DNA of 64,000 bases. Source: an uncultured Woeseiaceae bacterium (GTDB lineage: Bacteria; Pseudomonadota; Gammaproteobacteria; Steroidobacterales; Woeseiaceae). The notes under the pieces were generated by a model that was not told the origin of the DNA, searched no databases, and was given only the letters and a program-made list of their open reading frames with translations. Shown here in pieces: positions 26,501-33,925 of the stretch. The first letter of the stretch is position 1. Every line of letters starts with the position of its first letter. The position numbers and the translations under genes were made by a program. The DNA is taken from positions 5,360 through 69,359 of the forward strand of contig CALZMQ010000013.1 in assembly GCA_945788625.1 (NCBI GenBank), read 5' to 3'.

Positions 26501-26563
26501 CCTCTCTGTTTCGTAGGGCTTCCGGATCGCAGAGTGGTATTCGGAGCTGCTTACCGGTTCTAA
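23528..26563 (+). CDS. TonB-dependent receptor (large, sugar-uptake type)
   Basis: A 1011-residue outer-membrane receptor. A signal peptide ends TVIA before QDADD. Next come a TonB-box-like region (EEIVTVGIRGSL), the plug (LPDQNLAEVLENITGVQITRT, VQIRGTNANRVEINGV, VEGSVGGTVNL-type motif) and a long barrel ending VVFGAAYRF with the expected terminal Phe. It belongs with the large receptors of Caulobacter, Xanthomonas and marine gammaproteobacteria (TIGR01782-like) that import oligosaccharides. The GTG at 23528 is taken as start because GGGGGG lies seven bases upstream, the signal peptide begins there, and the promoter at 23456 lies downstream of earlier in-frame starts. A strong terminator follows. 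Confidence 0.92.
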   Translation: MKNHRVLSGLVLSISALVFTPTVIAQDADDEAIEEIVTVGIRGSLAAAIDQKRNSDKLVEVIIAEDIGKLPDQNLAEVLENITGVQITRTAGVGTGVQIRGTNANRVEINGVSTVGSGAGRSGIDFEDVNASIIHAVEVTKAPDATTIEGSVGGTVNLKTIRPLELTETLGSVRLQYEDSSLSTESMTPRFAGAFGDNWDTDAGSFGFVISGSYSEQESVSFRPRTDRDNIGRPPGSDPAEFLGIQFLVQEQENFDYETTNVSTTLEWAPSDTLTLSFDAIINEQERSQDSYRLQASGISSFINSSIPTAFETVNFGVGPGTFPAALTGSIGRNSINDDNGNLRMSSDTGSRVTDSEIFALAADWQFNDRLSVRGEYATTSSDTVNPNLSTTLNFLNPNGGLVSRIDFDDGAGNSGRVNVALAGAIVTLQDAIDSVPNATGGFIYNDNSTPFAYDLRGRSLAFGIDANSPYAPTSAHLLDPSNYVLDQVQFGNNTTDNAEDAFRLDFNYELADSGITSVDFGYRFNNSSSRFEDIDDNIGGFSRLADSPNGSLFSELLVAGPNNYGDADGRSLFIADFLLPNPDRSFSDPQGFIDILEAALIAHDPTPDLLNPSSDQNAFFDVEEDTHAFYAQANFEQGIIRGNFGLRYVDTEVTSTGFGPADAGTARVLESTKGKYDFMLPRVNLVVSPRDDLQIRASFGTDIRRPNFNDLGGFTFDSSENSAVRLGNPALEPEEVDSLDISVEWYFADAAVVSLAYFTKDRTNIFGQNFEGAAILPSTTTPSGSERETDPSCPGGGIFNPDVIPNVLGDPLQPGLCVDFTQPANDPDTTTQKGIEFAFQYDLSSFEDRLGWASGFGVLFNYTSQDFSGGSVEDCTSGRGLNVLGDVCQPRGLLDFSEDAYNLTLYYEKYDLSARMRYTWRDTFRTNDFGGGANTSGSSTFSFPVNTLDRAQLNASVSYAVPVVEGLTLSLEAVNLTEEPIYQHCVAETGPLCFVGLPDRRVVFGAAYRF

Positions 26564-26601
26564 GTTAGGGACGCCATCTATGATGGCATCCAAGATCGAA
26601 A

Positions 26602-26635
26602 AAGAAGCCCTGGCATTTGCCGGGGCTTCTTTTTT
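26602..26635 (+). terminator. Rho-independent terminator after TonB receptor 1
   Basis: AAGAAGCCCTGGC and GCCGGGGCTTCTT form a stem around ATTT, followed by a T-tract. Confidence 0.93.
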
Positions 26636-26659
26636 ATTGGCACTATTGGGAGTTCACTT

Positions 26660-27706
26660 ATGAAGAGAAGAGACTTCATTCAATCGCTGGGAACTTCATC
26701 CATGGCCATCGCAGCTGGTCTTGGCGGCTTTTCATTGCTCGGCTGTAGCGAGCAGACGGCTAAGCGGGCTGGCAAACGAGAAGCCATCCTCGAACTGATT
26801 CACGGCACCGGAAAGCAGGACTACTACCCAGGCGCCTTCTTTATGCATTTTCCTGTCGAGGACCATTTCGGGCCCACGGCAATTTCCAAGCACATGGAGT
26901 ACTTCCGATTCACTGGTTCGGACCTTCTAAAAGTCCAGTACGAACGCAAGTTTCCCCTGATCGAGAGCCTTAAGAAACCGACTGACTGGGCCAAGGTTCC
27001 CCTTCTGAAAAAGGACTTTTACGAAGAGCAGCTCAAGGTCATCGAGGGGATCGTGAAAGAAGGAAAAAGCGAAGCGCTGGTCATACCGACAGTATATTCG
27101 CCGCTCTCGTTCGCCGGGCACTTTACCGGTTACAAGCACCATATAGACCACCTGAATGAGGATCCGGAAGCGGTCAAGAAGGGCATGGAAATAATCACCG
27201 AAAGCACGCTAATTTTTGTTCGTGAGTGCGTCAAGCTCGGCGTAGACGGCTTTTTCCAAGCGACCCAGGGGGGAGAGGTAAATCGTTTCGAGCACGACCG
27301 GATCTTTCATGACTACATTAAGCCGTTCGACCTGGTGGTTGCCGAGGAGATCGCGGCGAACGGTGAGTGCAATATCCTTCACATTCACAACGGAGGTGAT
27401 GGATACTCGGATTACTCAGCGTTCGTCGACTATCCCTGTCACGTAGTCAATTGCGGGCTCGAGCTCAGGGAATCCACGGTGACTACCCGAAATCTGTATA
27501 AACAGTTTCGCAAACCAATTATGGGTGGATTTGACCTGGACGGAACAATATACGATGGTTCGAAAGAAGAAATTGAAGCGGAAGCCACTCGCATTCTTTC
27601 CGAGGCACCCGGTAAGTTCATTCTGAGCGCAACGTGTACCGTTCCGAGGGACACTGAGTGGACTAACATTAGGACCGCCCTCGATACGGCGCACGACTTC
27701 ATCTAA
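26660..27706 (+). CDS. Tat-exported lipoprotein of the uroporphyrinogen decarboxylase superfamily
   Basis: A 348-residue protein. The N-terminus reads MKRRDFIQSLG, a near-classical twin-arginine motif, then a hydrophobic stretch ending in the lipobox LLGC. The rest fits the UROD/MtbA TIM-barrel superfamily: AILELIHG near the start, KLGVDGFFQATQGG, NILHIHNGGDGY and GFDLDGTIYDGS. True HemE is cytosolic, so this is not heme synthesis; relatives include corrinoid methyltransferases. Tat export suggests folding with a cofactor in the cytoplasm. Function in polysaccharide use is unknown. GGGAG precedes the ATG, and it follows the first TonB receptor after a terminator. Confidence 0.75.
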   Translation: MKRRDFIQSLGTSSMAIAAGLGGFSLLGCSEQTAKRAGKREAILELIHGTGKQDYYPGAFFMHFPVEDHFGPTAISKHMEYFRFTGSDLLKVQYERKFPLIESLKKPTDWAKVPLLKKDFYEEQLKVIEGIVKEGKSEALVIPTVYSPLSFAGHFTGYKHHIDHLNEDPEAVKKGMEIITESTLIFVRECVKLGVDGFFQATQGGEVNRFEHDRIFHDYIKPFDLVVAEEIAANGECNILHIHNGGDGYSDYSAFVDYPCHVVNCGLELRESTVTTRNLYKQFRKPIMGGFDLDGTIYDGSKEEIEAEATRILSEAPGKFILSATCTVPRDTEWTNIRTALDTAHDFI

Positions 27707-27723
27707 GCGCCAATGGCGCTGTT

Positions 27724-28377
27724 CTACGTCTTCGACAGATCCTGCGACACGAAGAACTCGTGAATCTGATCCAGGCTCCCGAATACCCTATTTGCAGCGG
27801 CTAGAGGTCGATCGTCCGCTGTCGTACTCAAGGCAAGAACGGTCATGTTTGCCGCGATGCCGGCGCTGACACCGACGTAACTGTCTTCAACAACGATACA
27901 TTCTCTTGGTGCAACGCCAAAATGACTTGCCGCGGCCAAGAAAAGGCCCGGGTCGGGCTTCCAGGATCCAATCTCATAGCCGCTAAATATTTTGTCCGCA
28001 AAGTGCGTGTAAAGATTCGTGGATTTGAGGTTTTCCTCGATTTTCTTCCTTGGACCACTGGACGCAACACAAAAAGGGACCTGGAGAGACTCGACAAGCC
28101 GCAGTGCGCCTTCGACGGGCTGTAACTGCTCTTTGAAGACCGATGACATACGCTGTCTGACGTCGGATTCAAAAGACGCGGGGAGCTCTATGCCAGTCTC
28201 GTGCTCAAGCATTTCGAGGCACGTCGTCAGATTCACACCTCGAAATCTGGCAATCGATTCGTCTGCAGAAATCTGATGCCCATGACTGGTTAACATCTCT
28301 GCAAGAACGCTATTGCCTAACTCTTCGCTGGCAACTAACACTCCATCACAGTCGAATATCACTAAATGGGGAACCAC
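27724..28377 (-). CDS. HAD-superfamily sugar-phosphatase-like hydrolase
   Basis: A 217-residue haloacid dehalogenase-like protein of subfamily IA. Motif I is FDCDGVLV, motif II VASSG, motif III lysine in GSWKPDPGLF, and motif IV VVEDSYVGVSAG; all catalytic residues are present. A helical cap lies between motifs I and II. It resembles beta-phosphoglucomutase-type and sugar-phosphate phosphatases. The start is GTG at 28377, three bases after the stop of the upstream Nramp-like gene, so the two are co-transcribed. Confidence 0.85.
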   Translation of the reverse strand: MVPHLVIFDCDGVLVASEELGNSVLAEMLTSHGHQISADESIARFRGVNLTTCLEMLEHETGIELPASFESDVRQRMSSVFKEQLQPVEGALRLVESLQVPFCVASSGPRKKIEENLKSTNLYTHFADKIFSGYEIGSWKPDPGLFLAAASHFGVAPRECIVVEDSYVGVSAGIAANMTVLALSTTADDRPLAAANRVFGSLDQIHEFFVSQDLSKT

Positions 28378-28380
28378 GGT

Positions 28381-29628
28381 TCAGGCCGTGATGATTTGCC
28401 AAACGCCGCGGACGCCCATCGACGTAGTGACCAGGGAGAACAGCAGGATCGCCGTCAGCACAATATTGATCGTTATAGCATTTCGATGCTCGCCCATGAG
28501 GTCCCGCCGATTCCCCAGGTACAGGATGCAGGCGACGGTGACGGGCAGGATGACAGCATTGAAAGCCTGGGAGACGATCATGACGAAGATGGGGCGCGCT
28601 TCGAAGATTGGCACTACCAGCCCAAGCAATGAAATAACGAGGACGATAATGCGATACCGCGGCAAAGTCATTTTCCGCTCTGATCCGTTGTAGTCACATA
28701 AGAGCCAGGGCAACATCAGGACGTTGGGGAACTGCGATGAAACGCCCGCGGCAACGATGCCGACAACAAAGATCGTCGTTGCGAATGAACCGGCCAGGGG
28801 CTCCAGTAAGCCGATCATTTGTGACACGTTTTCGAGGCCCAGGCCTTCCACGTACAGAGTGCCGGCCGCCGCGGCCATGATTGATCCGCTGATGACGAAC
28901 ATCATGCCAACGGCGACGATCGCATCATTGCGCTGCTTCTTGAGATCCGCAATCGTCCAGCCCGCTTCCTTCACCAGTGTCGTGCGGATGATAAAAAGAC
29001 CGGAGAAAACCGTCGTGCCCACCATTGATGCGATGACGAGGAACGGACCTCTGCCTTCGTCGAGCGGAACATCCGGCAGCGACGGCACCAAGCCTTTCGC
29101 GATTTCAATGGGCGGCGGCATCAAAATAAAGAAGTTAAGTATGAAGCAGGCAGCCATGATGGCAACGATGACCGCCAGGCTGCGTTCGAACACCTGCGTC
29201 GTTCCTTTCCAGAAAATAAAGTAAACCAGCCCGACAAAGACCAATGCGAACCAGACGGGATGGATGCCCCCATCAACCTGCGACTTTGACCACTCGGAAC
29301 TGATCTCCGCAACGATGCCCATCACCCCCATGACGCTGCCACTCACGCCAGCGGTCAGGGCGACGATGAAGAAGAGACCGACCAAAGGATGAATGTGTCG
29401 ACGGAAGGCTTGTAGGGCCGTCTCCCCTGTAACCAACGTTAGCTTGCCGTATGCATTGATCATGAAATAGGTCGCCAGGCAGGACGCCACAATGGTCCAC
29501 AAGAGCGACATGCCGTAGGTCGCCCCTGCCTTGGCCATGGCCGTGACACTTCCGGTACCAATATTGAAACCCAGAAGGAAAATTCCGGGAAGAAACAGTG
29601 CGAGTGTTCTGGAAAATCGGCTGCTCAT
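28381..29628 (-). CDS. Divergent Nramp-superfamily membrane transporter
   Basis: A 415-residue polytopic protein with about 11 hydrophobic segments. The beginning, FLPGIFLLGFNIGTGSVTAMAKAGATYGMSLLW, follows the Nramp first-helix layout. However, the metal-binding DPGN motif is replaced by NIGT, and no MPH motif is seen in the sixth-helix region (FVISGSIMAAAAGTLY). Manganese or iron transport by the standard mechanism is therefore doubtful. The setting among uronate genes suggests a different substrate. It is divergent from uxuA and followed at once by the HAD gene. Confidence 0.75.
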   Translation of the reverse strand: MSSRFSRTLALFLPGIFLLGFNIGTGSVTAMAKAGATYGMSLLWTIVASCLATYFMINAYGKLTLVTGETALQAFRRHIHPLVGLFFIVALTAGVSGSVMGVMGIVAEISSEWSKSQVDGGIHPVWFALVFVGLVYFIFWKGTTQVFERSLAVIVAIMAACFILNFFILMPPPIEIAKGLVPSLPDVPLDEGRGPFLVIASMVGTTVFSGLFIIRTTLVKEAGWTIADLKKQRNDAIVAVGMMFVISGSIMAAAAGTLYVEGLGLENVSQMIGLLEPLAGSFATTIFVVGIVAAGVSSQFPNVLMLPWLLCDYNGSERKMTLPRYRIIVLVISLLGLVVPIFEARPIFVMIVSQAFNAVILPVTVACILYLGNRRDLMGEHRNAITINIVLTAILLFSLVTTSMGVRGVWQIITA

Positions 29629-29675
29629 AGCGGATCATGGTAGCAGACGACGCGTACGGTCGAGGACTCAATAGA

Positions 29676-30857
29676 ATGCAAGAGACATGGCGCTGGTTTG
29701 GGCCAAAAGACACGGTCTCGCTTGAGCAAGTCCGACAAGCGGGGGCTACCGGAGTTGTCACCGCGCTCGATCATGTGCCGACCGGCGAGGCCTGGCCCGC
29801 CGCCGACATTGGGGAGCGCAAGCGCCTCATCGAGGAAGCCGGTCTGACCTGGTCTGTCGTCGAATCGGTGCCTCTGCACAACGACATCAAGACGCGTTCG
29901 GGCGCATATCGCCGCTATATCGACAACTACCAGCAAAGCATTCGCAATCTCGGTAACGCGGGCATCCATTGCGTTTGCTACAACTTCATGCCGGTCGTCG
30001 ACTGGACGCGCACCAACCTCAATTACGAATTGCCAAACACTGCCCAGGCGCTGCGTTTCGAGATGACGGATTTCGCGGCTTACGATCTGTTCGTCCTTGA
30101 GCGCGACGGCTCTAAAGACAGTTATGCTGACGATGTCGTCGCTCGTGCCACCGAACGATTCAATACGATGTCGGCGGAAGCACGTGCGGCGCTCGAGAAG
30201 AACATCATTGCTGGCTTGCCGGGCGGCGAAGGAAGTTACGATCATGATGGTATACGTACTGCGATCGAGCGATTTTCGAAGCTAGGCAATGATCGTTATC
30301 GTGCCAACCTGATCGCATTCCTCGAGGAGATTATTCCGGTGGCCGAAGAGGCCGGCGTTGTCATGGCGATCCACCCGGACGATCCTCCGTTTTCCCTGTT
30401 TGGTCTTCCGCGCGTCGTATCGACAGCCGACGACGCCCGCGCGCTGCTCGAGGCCGTGCCGAGCCCGTCGAACGGCCTGACGATGTGCGCCGGCTCCTAC
30501 GGCGCGCGCGGCGACAACGATCTTGTTGCGATGATTCGCGAGTTCCATGACAGAATTCATTTTGTGCACCTGCGCAATATCAAGCGCGAGGACGACGGAT
30601 CATTTTACGAATCCGACCACCTCGATGGCGACAACGACATTGTCGGCATCGTTAATGCCCTGCTCGACGAGGAGGAGCAAAGACAAGGCCTGCCGCCAGG
30701 ACGGTGCAGGATCCCGATGCGACCGGACCATGGTCATGCGCTTGGCGAGGAAAAGTCCGACGAGCGTGTGAGGCCGGGCTATTCGTTTGCTGGCCGCATG
30801 AAGGGGCTGGCCGAACTGCGCGGCGTCATCCACGCGCTCGAGGCGGTCCGACGCTAG
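29676..30857 (+). CDS. uxuA: D-mannonate dehydratase UxuA
   Basis: A 393-residue TIM-barrel dehydratase that converts D-mannonate to KDG. Family motifs are MQETWRWFGPKDTVSLEQVRQAGATGVVTALDHVP at the start, IHPDDPPFSLFGLPRVVS with metal ligands, and PMRPDHGHALGEE near the end. The ATG at 29676 with GAGGA upstream is preferred; an earlier in-frame ATG at 29637 lacks homology. The gene ends one base before the ATG of a lipoprotein gene, so they are one transcript. Mannonate could come from reduction of mannuronate or from fructuronate, but no uxuB is visible. Confidence 0.93.
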   Translation: MQETWRWFGPKDTVSLEQVRQAGATGVVTALDHVPTGEAWPAADIGERKRLIEEAGLTWSVVESVPLHNDIKTRSGAYRRYIDNYQQSIRNLGNAGIHCVCYNFMPVVDWTRTNLNYELPNTAQALRFEMTDFAAYDLFVLERDGSKDSYADDVVARATERFNTMSAEARAALEKNIIAGLPGGEGSYDHDGIRTAIERFSKLGNDRYRANLIAFLEEIIPVAEEAGVVMAIHPDDPPFSLFGLPRVVSTADDARALLEAVPSPSNGLTMCAGSYGARGDNDLVAMIREFHDRIHFVHLRNIKREDDGSFYESDHLDGDNDIVGIVNALLDEEEQRQGLPPGRCRIPMRPDHGHALGEEKSDERVRPGYSFAGRMKGLAELRGVIHALEAVRR

Positions 30858-31703
30858 ATGAGTGCTCGTGGGACAAGCTTTCTTCTGCTGTTGTGTCTAG
30901 CGGCTTGCACGAACAACTCAACAATAAATTTGGACGAGCGCCAGTCCGCCTGGCTTCTGGTCGATGATTTTGAATCTGGTCCGCTACTGAACGGCTGGAC
31001 CCACATCGATGTCCAGAATGATACGGATCCTTTCTTGCCAAGACCACAAATCGCCGAGACCCGCGTAGAACCGGGGAATGGCAATCGTTACATGATCCGG
31101 AAACCCGCAGCCGACGGCGTTGTTGGCAATCGCAAAGCGATCGGATTCATGCCGCTCCTGAAACCAGTGCGAGTGGGTGAGACATACACTTTTTTCACGC
31201 GCGTTAACGTGGAGTATTTTCCGAATAACCATTCGTTCGGGCTCGTCAGCGTGGCAGAAGCCGACATCCCGGCGTACCACTACGACGCTTTCGAGCCGAT
31301 GATTCGGATTACCGACAAGTACGAATCTGACGGCTACAAGAATGACGGCACGTTGATGGTCCTCAGTGGCAACAAGTCCTATAGCAAGATAAAGAACTCG
31401 GAGACGGGCGGCCCCGCAGACCCTATGGAGCCTGGAACGTGGTATGAGCTGTGGTATGTCGTGAACAATGCGCCGCGTGACGAGGGCGGCCAGCGCTATG
31501 ATCTCTACGTGCGCGGCGGCGAGTTTGAGACACGACAGCTTGTCTTCGAAGGCGCGGATTTTCGGATGCGCAGGACATTGCCTCTGTCGTCTTTCATGAC
31601 GATATGCAATACCGGACCGCACGGCCGGCCCTACGGAAATGGCGGCGTACGCTACGACGATATCTATATGGCGCCTGGCCGCAACTTGACGTCGCCGCTT
31701 TAG
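30858..31703 (+). CDS. Secreted lipoprotein, beta-sandwich lectin/lyase-like, unknown
   Basis: A 281-residue lipoprotein. The lipobox LAAC lies near residue 17. The mature part has the strand pattern of a concanavalin-like jelly roll: WLLVDDFESGPLLNGWTHIDV, YTFFTRVNVEYFPNNHSFGLVSV, GTWYELWYVVNN, YDLYVRGG, and a C-terminal YGNGGVRYDDIYMAPG. Such folds are common in polysaccharide lyases and carbohydrate-binding modules, but I cannot name a family. It starts at the base after the uxuA stop, so it is translated with that gene. A decayed C-terminal copy sits at 20872-21012. Confidence 0.7.
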   Translation: MSARGTSFLLLLCLAACTNNSTINLDERQSAWLLVDDFESGPLLNGWTHIDVQNDTDPFLPRPQIAETRVEPGNGNRYMIRKPAADGVVGNRKAIGFMPLLKPVRVGETYTFFTRVNVEYFPNNHSFGLVSVAEADIPAYHYDAFEPMIRITDKYESDGYKNDGTLMVLSGNKSYSKIKNSETGGPADPMEPGTWYELWYVVNNAPRDEGGQRYDLYVRGGEFETRQLVFEGADFRMRRTLPLSSFMTICNTGPHGRPYGNGGVRYDDIYMAPGRNLTSPL

Positions 31704-31750
31704 TTAGTCCTCGATAAGCGATTGATATTCTTGCTGCAGCCTATTTGGTC

Positions 31751-33115
31751 ATGACAATTGAACAAAAAAGGCTGACGCGAGGGTACTTGCGCAAGAATCT
31801 CTCGCTTGCATGGCCCCTGGCACTCAATGCACTGTTGATGCAGTCGATGCTGATCATCGACACCTTGCTGGTTTCACCCCTGGGCGAAATTCCCCTGGCG
31901 GCACTGGGCATAGCATCCACCATTATCGCCTTCTTCCTTGGGATTCAGTTCGCCATTGGCAATGGCACTCAGCTGATGGTCGGTCGTATCGCTGGAGCGG
32001 GAGACGCCCAGGGACTGCGGCGAACACTCAGCGACGGAGTGCTGATAAGTGTGACCGCCGCATTGCTGTTCTTCGTGGCCATCACGGTATTTGGTGACAA
32101 CCTGGTAGCACTGCTCACTCGGGACGAGCAGCTGAAAATGCAAGCCGGCTCCTACCTGGCGATTACCAGGTATTTGCTGATCGCAAGTGCCATCAGCCAG
32201 ACCTTCACGGTGTTCTTGAACGGGCAGGGTGATACCAAAACGCCCTTCAAAGTTTATTTGCTCGAGGTACCTTTCAATACTGTCACGAGCTACCTGCTCA
32301 TATTCGGCGTTCAAAGCTTCTCCTTTGACGGCCTGGGAGTAGCAGGTGCCGCCCTTGGCAGTTTGGCTGCCGTGCTTTTTCGACTGGTCCTTCTGTTGAA
32401 GCACATAAGGAAGCTGCCGGTTATCGATGGTTTTCGCATTAAGGGGCAATTGGCCGCCAGACAAGTCAGAGCTCAGTTCCATGAGATATTGCCCATAGCG
32501 ACCAACTTCGTAGTGCTATCCCTCGGAATTACAATTTACCAACTGCTGTTTTCCCAGCTGGAAATCTACTCCTATGTAGCGGTTACCCTGGTCTTTCCGT
32601 GGCTGCGTATCGCGACTCAGATCATCGTCGCCTGGGCGCAGGCCAATTCGATCAGCATCACGCAAGCTATAGGGCAGGGTAATCACACGCACCTGAAACC
32701 GATTGTGGAAAGCTGTATTAGGCTCGGCTTGCTCATGGCTTGTGGCGTCAGCCTGGCACTCTTTGGGTTCAGTCACCTGGGGCCTGTGATTTACCCCAAA
32801 GTTGAGCAGGAAACCCTGGTGGCGATGGCCAGCATTGCGCCCCTGTATATCCTGCTGCCGCTAGTAAGAACCTACAATACAATTGCCGGTAACTCGTTGC
32901 GGGCCATGGGCAAGAGCGTCCAGGTGCTCCAGGTCCACTTCATTGCCCAGTGGTTCGTGGTCCTGCCGTTGTGTGCGCTGTTTGTTCTCTATTTCGAGCT
33001 GCCGCTATTCTGGGCATTCGCTCTTCTTCCAGCGGAAGAAATCATCAAGGCAATACCTTTCTACCGAATGCTCGCCCGTTCAATTAGTCGGGAACCTGCC
33101 CAGGAATCTGCCTGA
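31751..33115 (+). CDS. MATE-family efflux transporter
   Basis: A 454-residue inner-membrane carrier with about 12 helices in two related halves. MATE hallmarks include LSLAWPLALNALLMQSMLIIDTLLVSPLGEIPLAALGIA and GIQFAIGNGTQLMVGRIAGAGD in the first half, and ANSISITQAIGQGN with RTYNTIAGNSLRAMGKS in the second. It would export cationic or other small compounds using sodium or protons. Its link to polysaccharide use is unclear. The ATG at 31751 lies two codons after an in-frame TTG. Its end overlaps the convergent gene by 32 bases. Confidence 0.88.
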   Translation: MTIEQKRLTRGYLRKNLSLAWPLALNALLMQSMLIIDTLLVSPLGEIPLAALGIASTIIAFFLGIQFAIGNGTQLMVGRIAGAGDAQGLRRTLSDGVLISVTAALLFFVAITVFGDNLVALLTRDEQLKMQAGSYLAITRYLLIASAISQTFTVFLNGQGDTKTPFKVYLLEVPFNTVTSYLLIFGVQSFSFDGLGVAGAALGSLAAVLFRLVLLLKHIRKLPVIDGFRIKGQLAARQVRAQFHEILPIATNFVVLSLGITIYQLLFSQLEIYSYVAVTLVFPWLRIATQIIVAWAQANSISITQAIGQGNHTHLKPIVESCIRLGLLMACGVSLALFGFSHLGPVIYPKVEQETLVAMASIAPLYILLPLVRTYNTIAGNSLRAMGKSVQVLQVHFIAQWFVVLPLCALFVLYFELPLFWAFALLPAEEIIKAIPFYRMLARSISREPAQESA

Positions 33116-33923
33116 TGGTCCGGTCAATCGCCGAGTAGTCTGTGGACTCGACGAAGCCAATGGAAAAGGTCTGAGGGGTGTCCAGAAACTTGTCCTTGTC
33201 TCGGCGGCCAAAACCCAGCACTGTCATATCGGGTCTGCTGACATAGTCGTCCGGGAGACCATCATCCTCGTGGTGCAGAACATATAGCACCCGTGACGAA
33301 TTCTGGTCGCCGAAGGCCATCCACTCCGGCGCGGGAAGATCGCGAATAGACGGCTCTTCAATCGGGTGGCGTTGGCCGTCGGCAGACGTGTACCAGAAAT
33401 CAGTGGTATCCATCTCTCCGCCCGGCACCCCTTCATACTGTACCCAGTACCTATAGCCAGGGCTGACTTTGCTCATGGTGAAGTCGCAGCGATCAGGGTA
33501 GAAGTTCCATCGACCTTCCCATTTTCCGTTACCAGAAGTAAAGACAATGCGAAGGTGATCATCGGAAGCCTTCTCAACCACCGAAGTAGACGGATCCGTT
33601 CCAGCATTCATGGCATGAAAGAAGTTGCCGTCCTGGCGATGAACCGCGTTGGGAAAACCACGGTACTCACCTTTGTGGCCCGATCCTTCTTCGCTGTGAA
33701 AGCCCAGCCAGTCCACGCCATCCCTATCGAGCATGCTCGACAACCCACCGCCATCCTTTTCGAGGTAGTACGTCGCAGCAGGGGTGGAGATGATATAAGC
33801 CGGACCGCCACCTGCAGAGTCGTCTTGGCCGTGAGTCAATTGCACCACCCGCTCAGTTTGCGCGGCGCAGGCGCAAATCCACTGTGCAAGGATGAGCAGT
33901 AGCGCCAGCCTTTTCATAGTCAT
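33084..33923 (-). CDS. Conserved secreted protein of unknown function
   Basis: A 279-residue exported protein (277 if the second Met at residue 3 is used). A hydrophobic leader ends near ICACAAQTE, so a lipoprotein is possible. The body is rich in aromatic residues and beta-strand patterns: GGGLSSMLDRDGVDWLGFH, GEYRGFPNAVHRQDGNFFHAMNAGTDPST, GNGKWEGRWNFYPDRCDFTM, GYRYWVQYEGVPGGEMDTTDFW. I recall similar proteins in Planctomycetes and Bacteroidetes carbohydrate loci, but no function is known. It is the last gene of a minus-strand run of five (38707 to 33084). A substrate-binding or lyase role would be a guess. Confidence 0.7.
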   Translation of the reverse strand: MTMKRLALLLILAQWICACAAQTERVVQLTHGQDDSAGGGPAYIISTPAATYYLEKDGGGLSSMLDRDGVDWLGFHSEEGSGHKGEYRGFPNAVHRQDGNFFHAMNAGTDPSTSVVEKASDDHLRIVFTSGNGKWEGRWNFYPDRCDFTMSKVSPGYRYWVQYEGVPGGEMDTTDFWYTSADGQRHPIEEPSIRDLPAPEWMAFGDQNSSRVLYVLHHEDDGLPDDYVSRPDMTVLGFGRRDKDKFLDTPQTFSIGFVESTDYSAIDRTIRQIPGQVPD

Positions 33924-33925
33924 CG

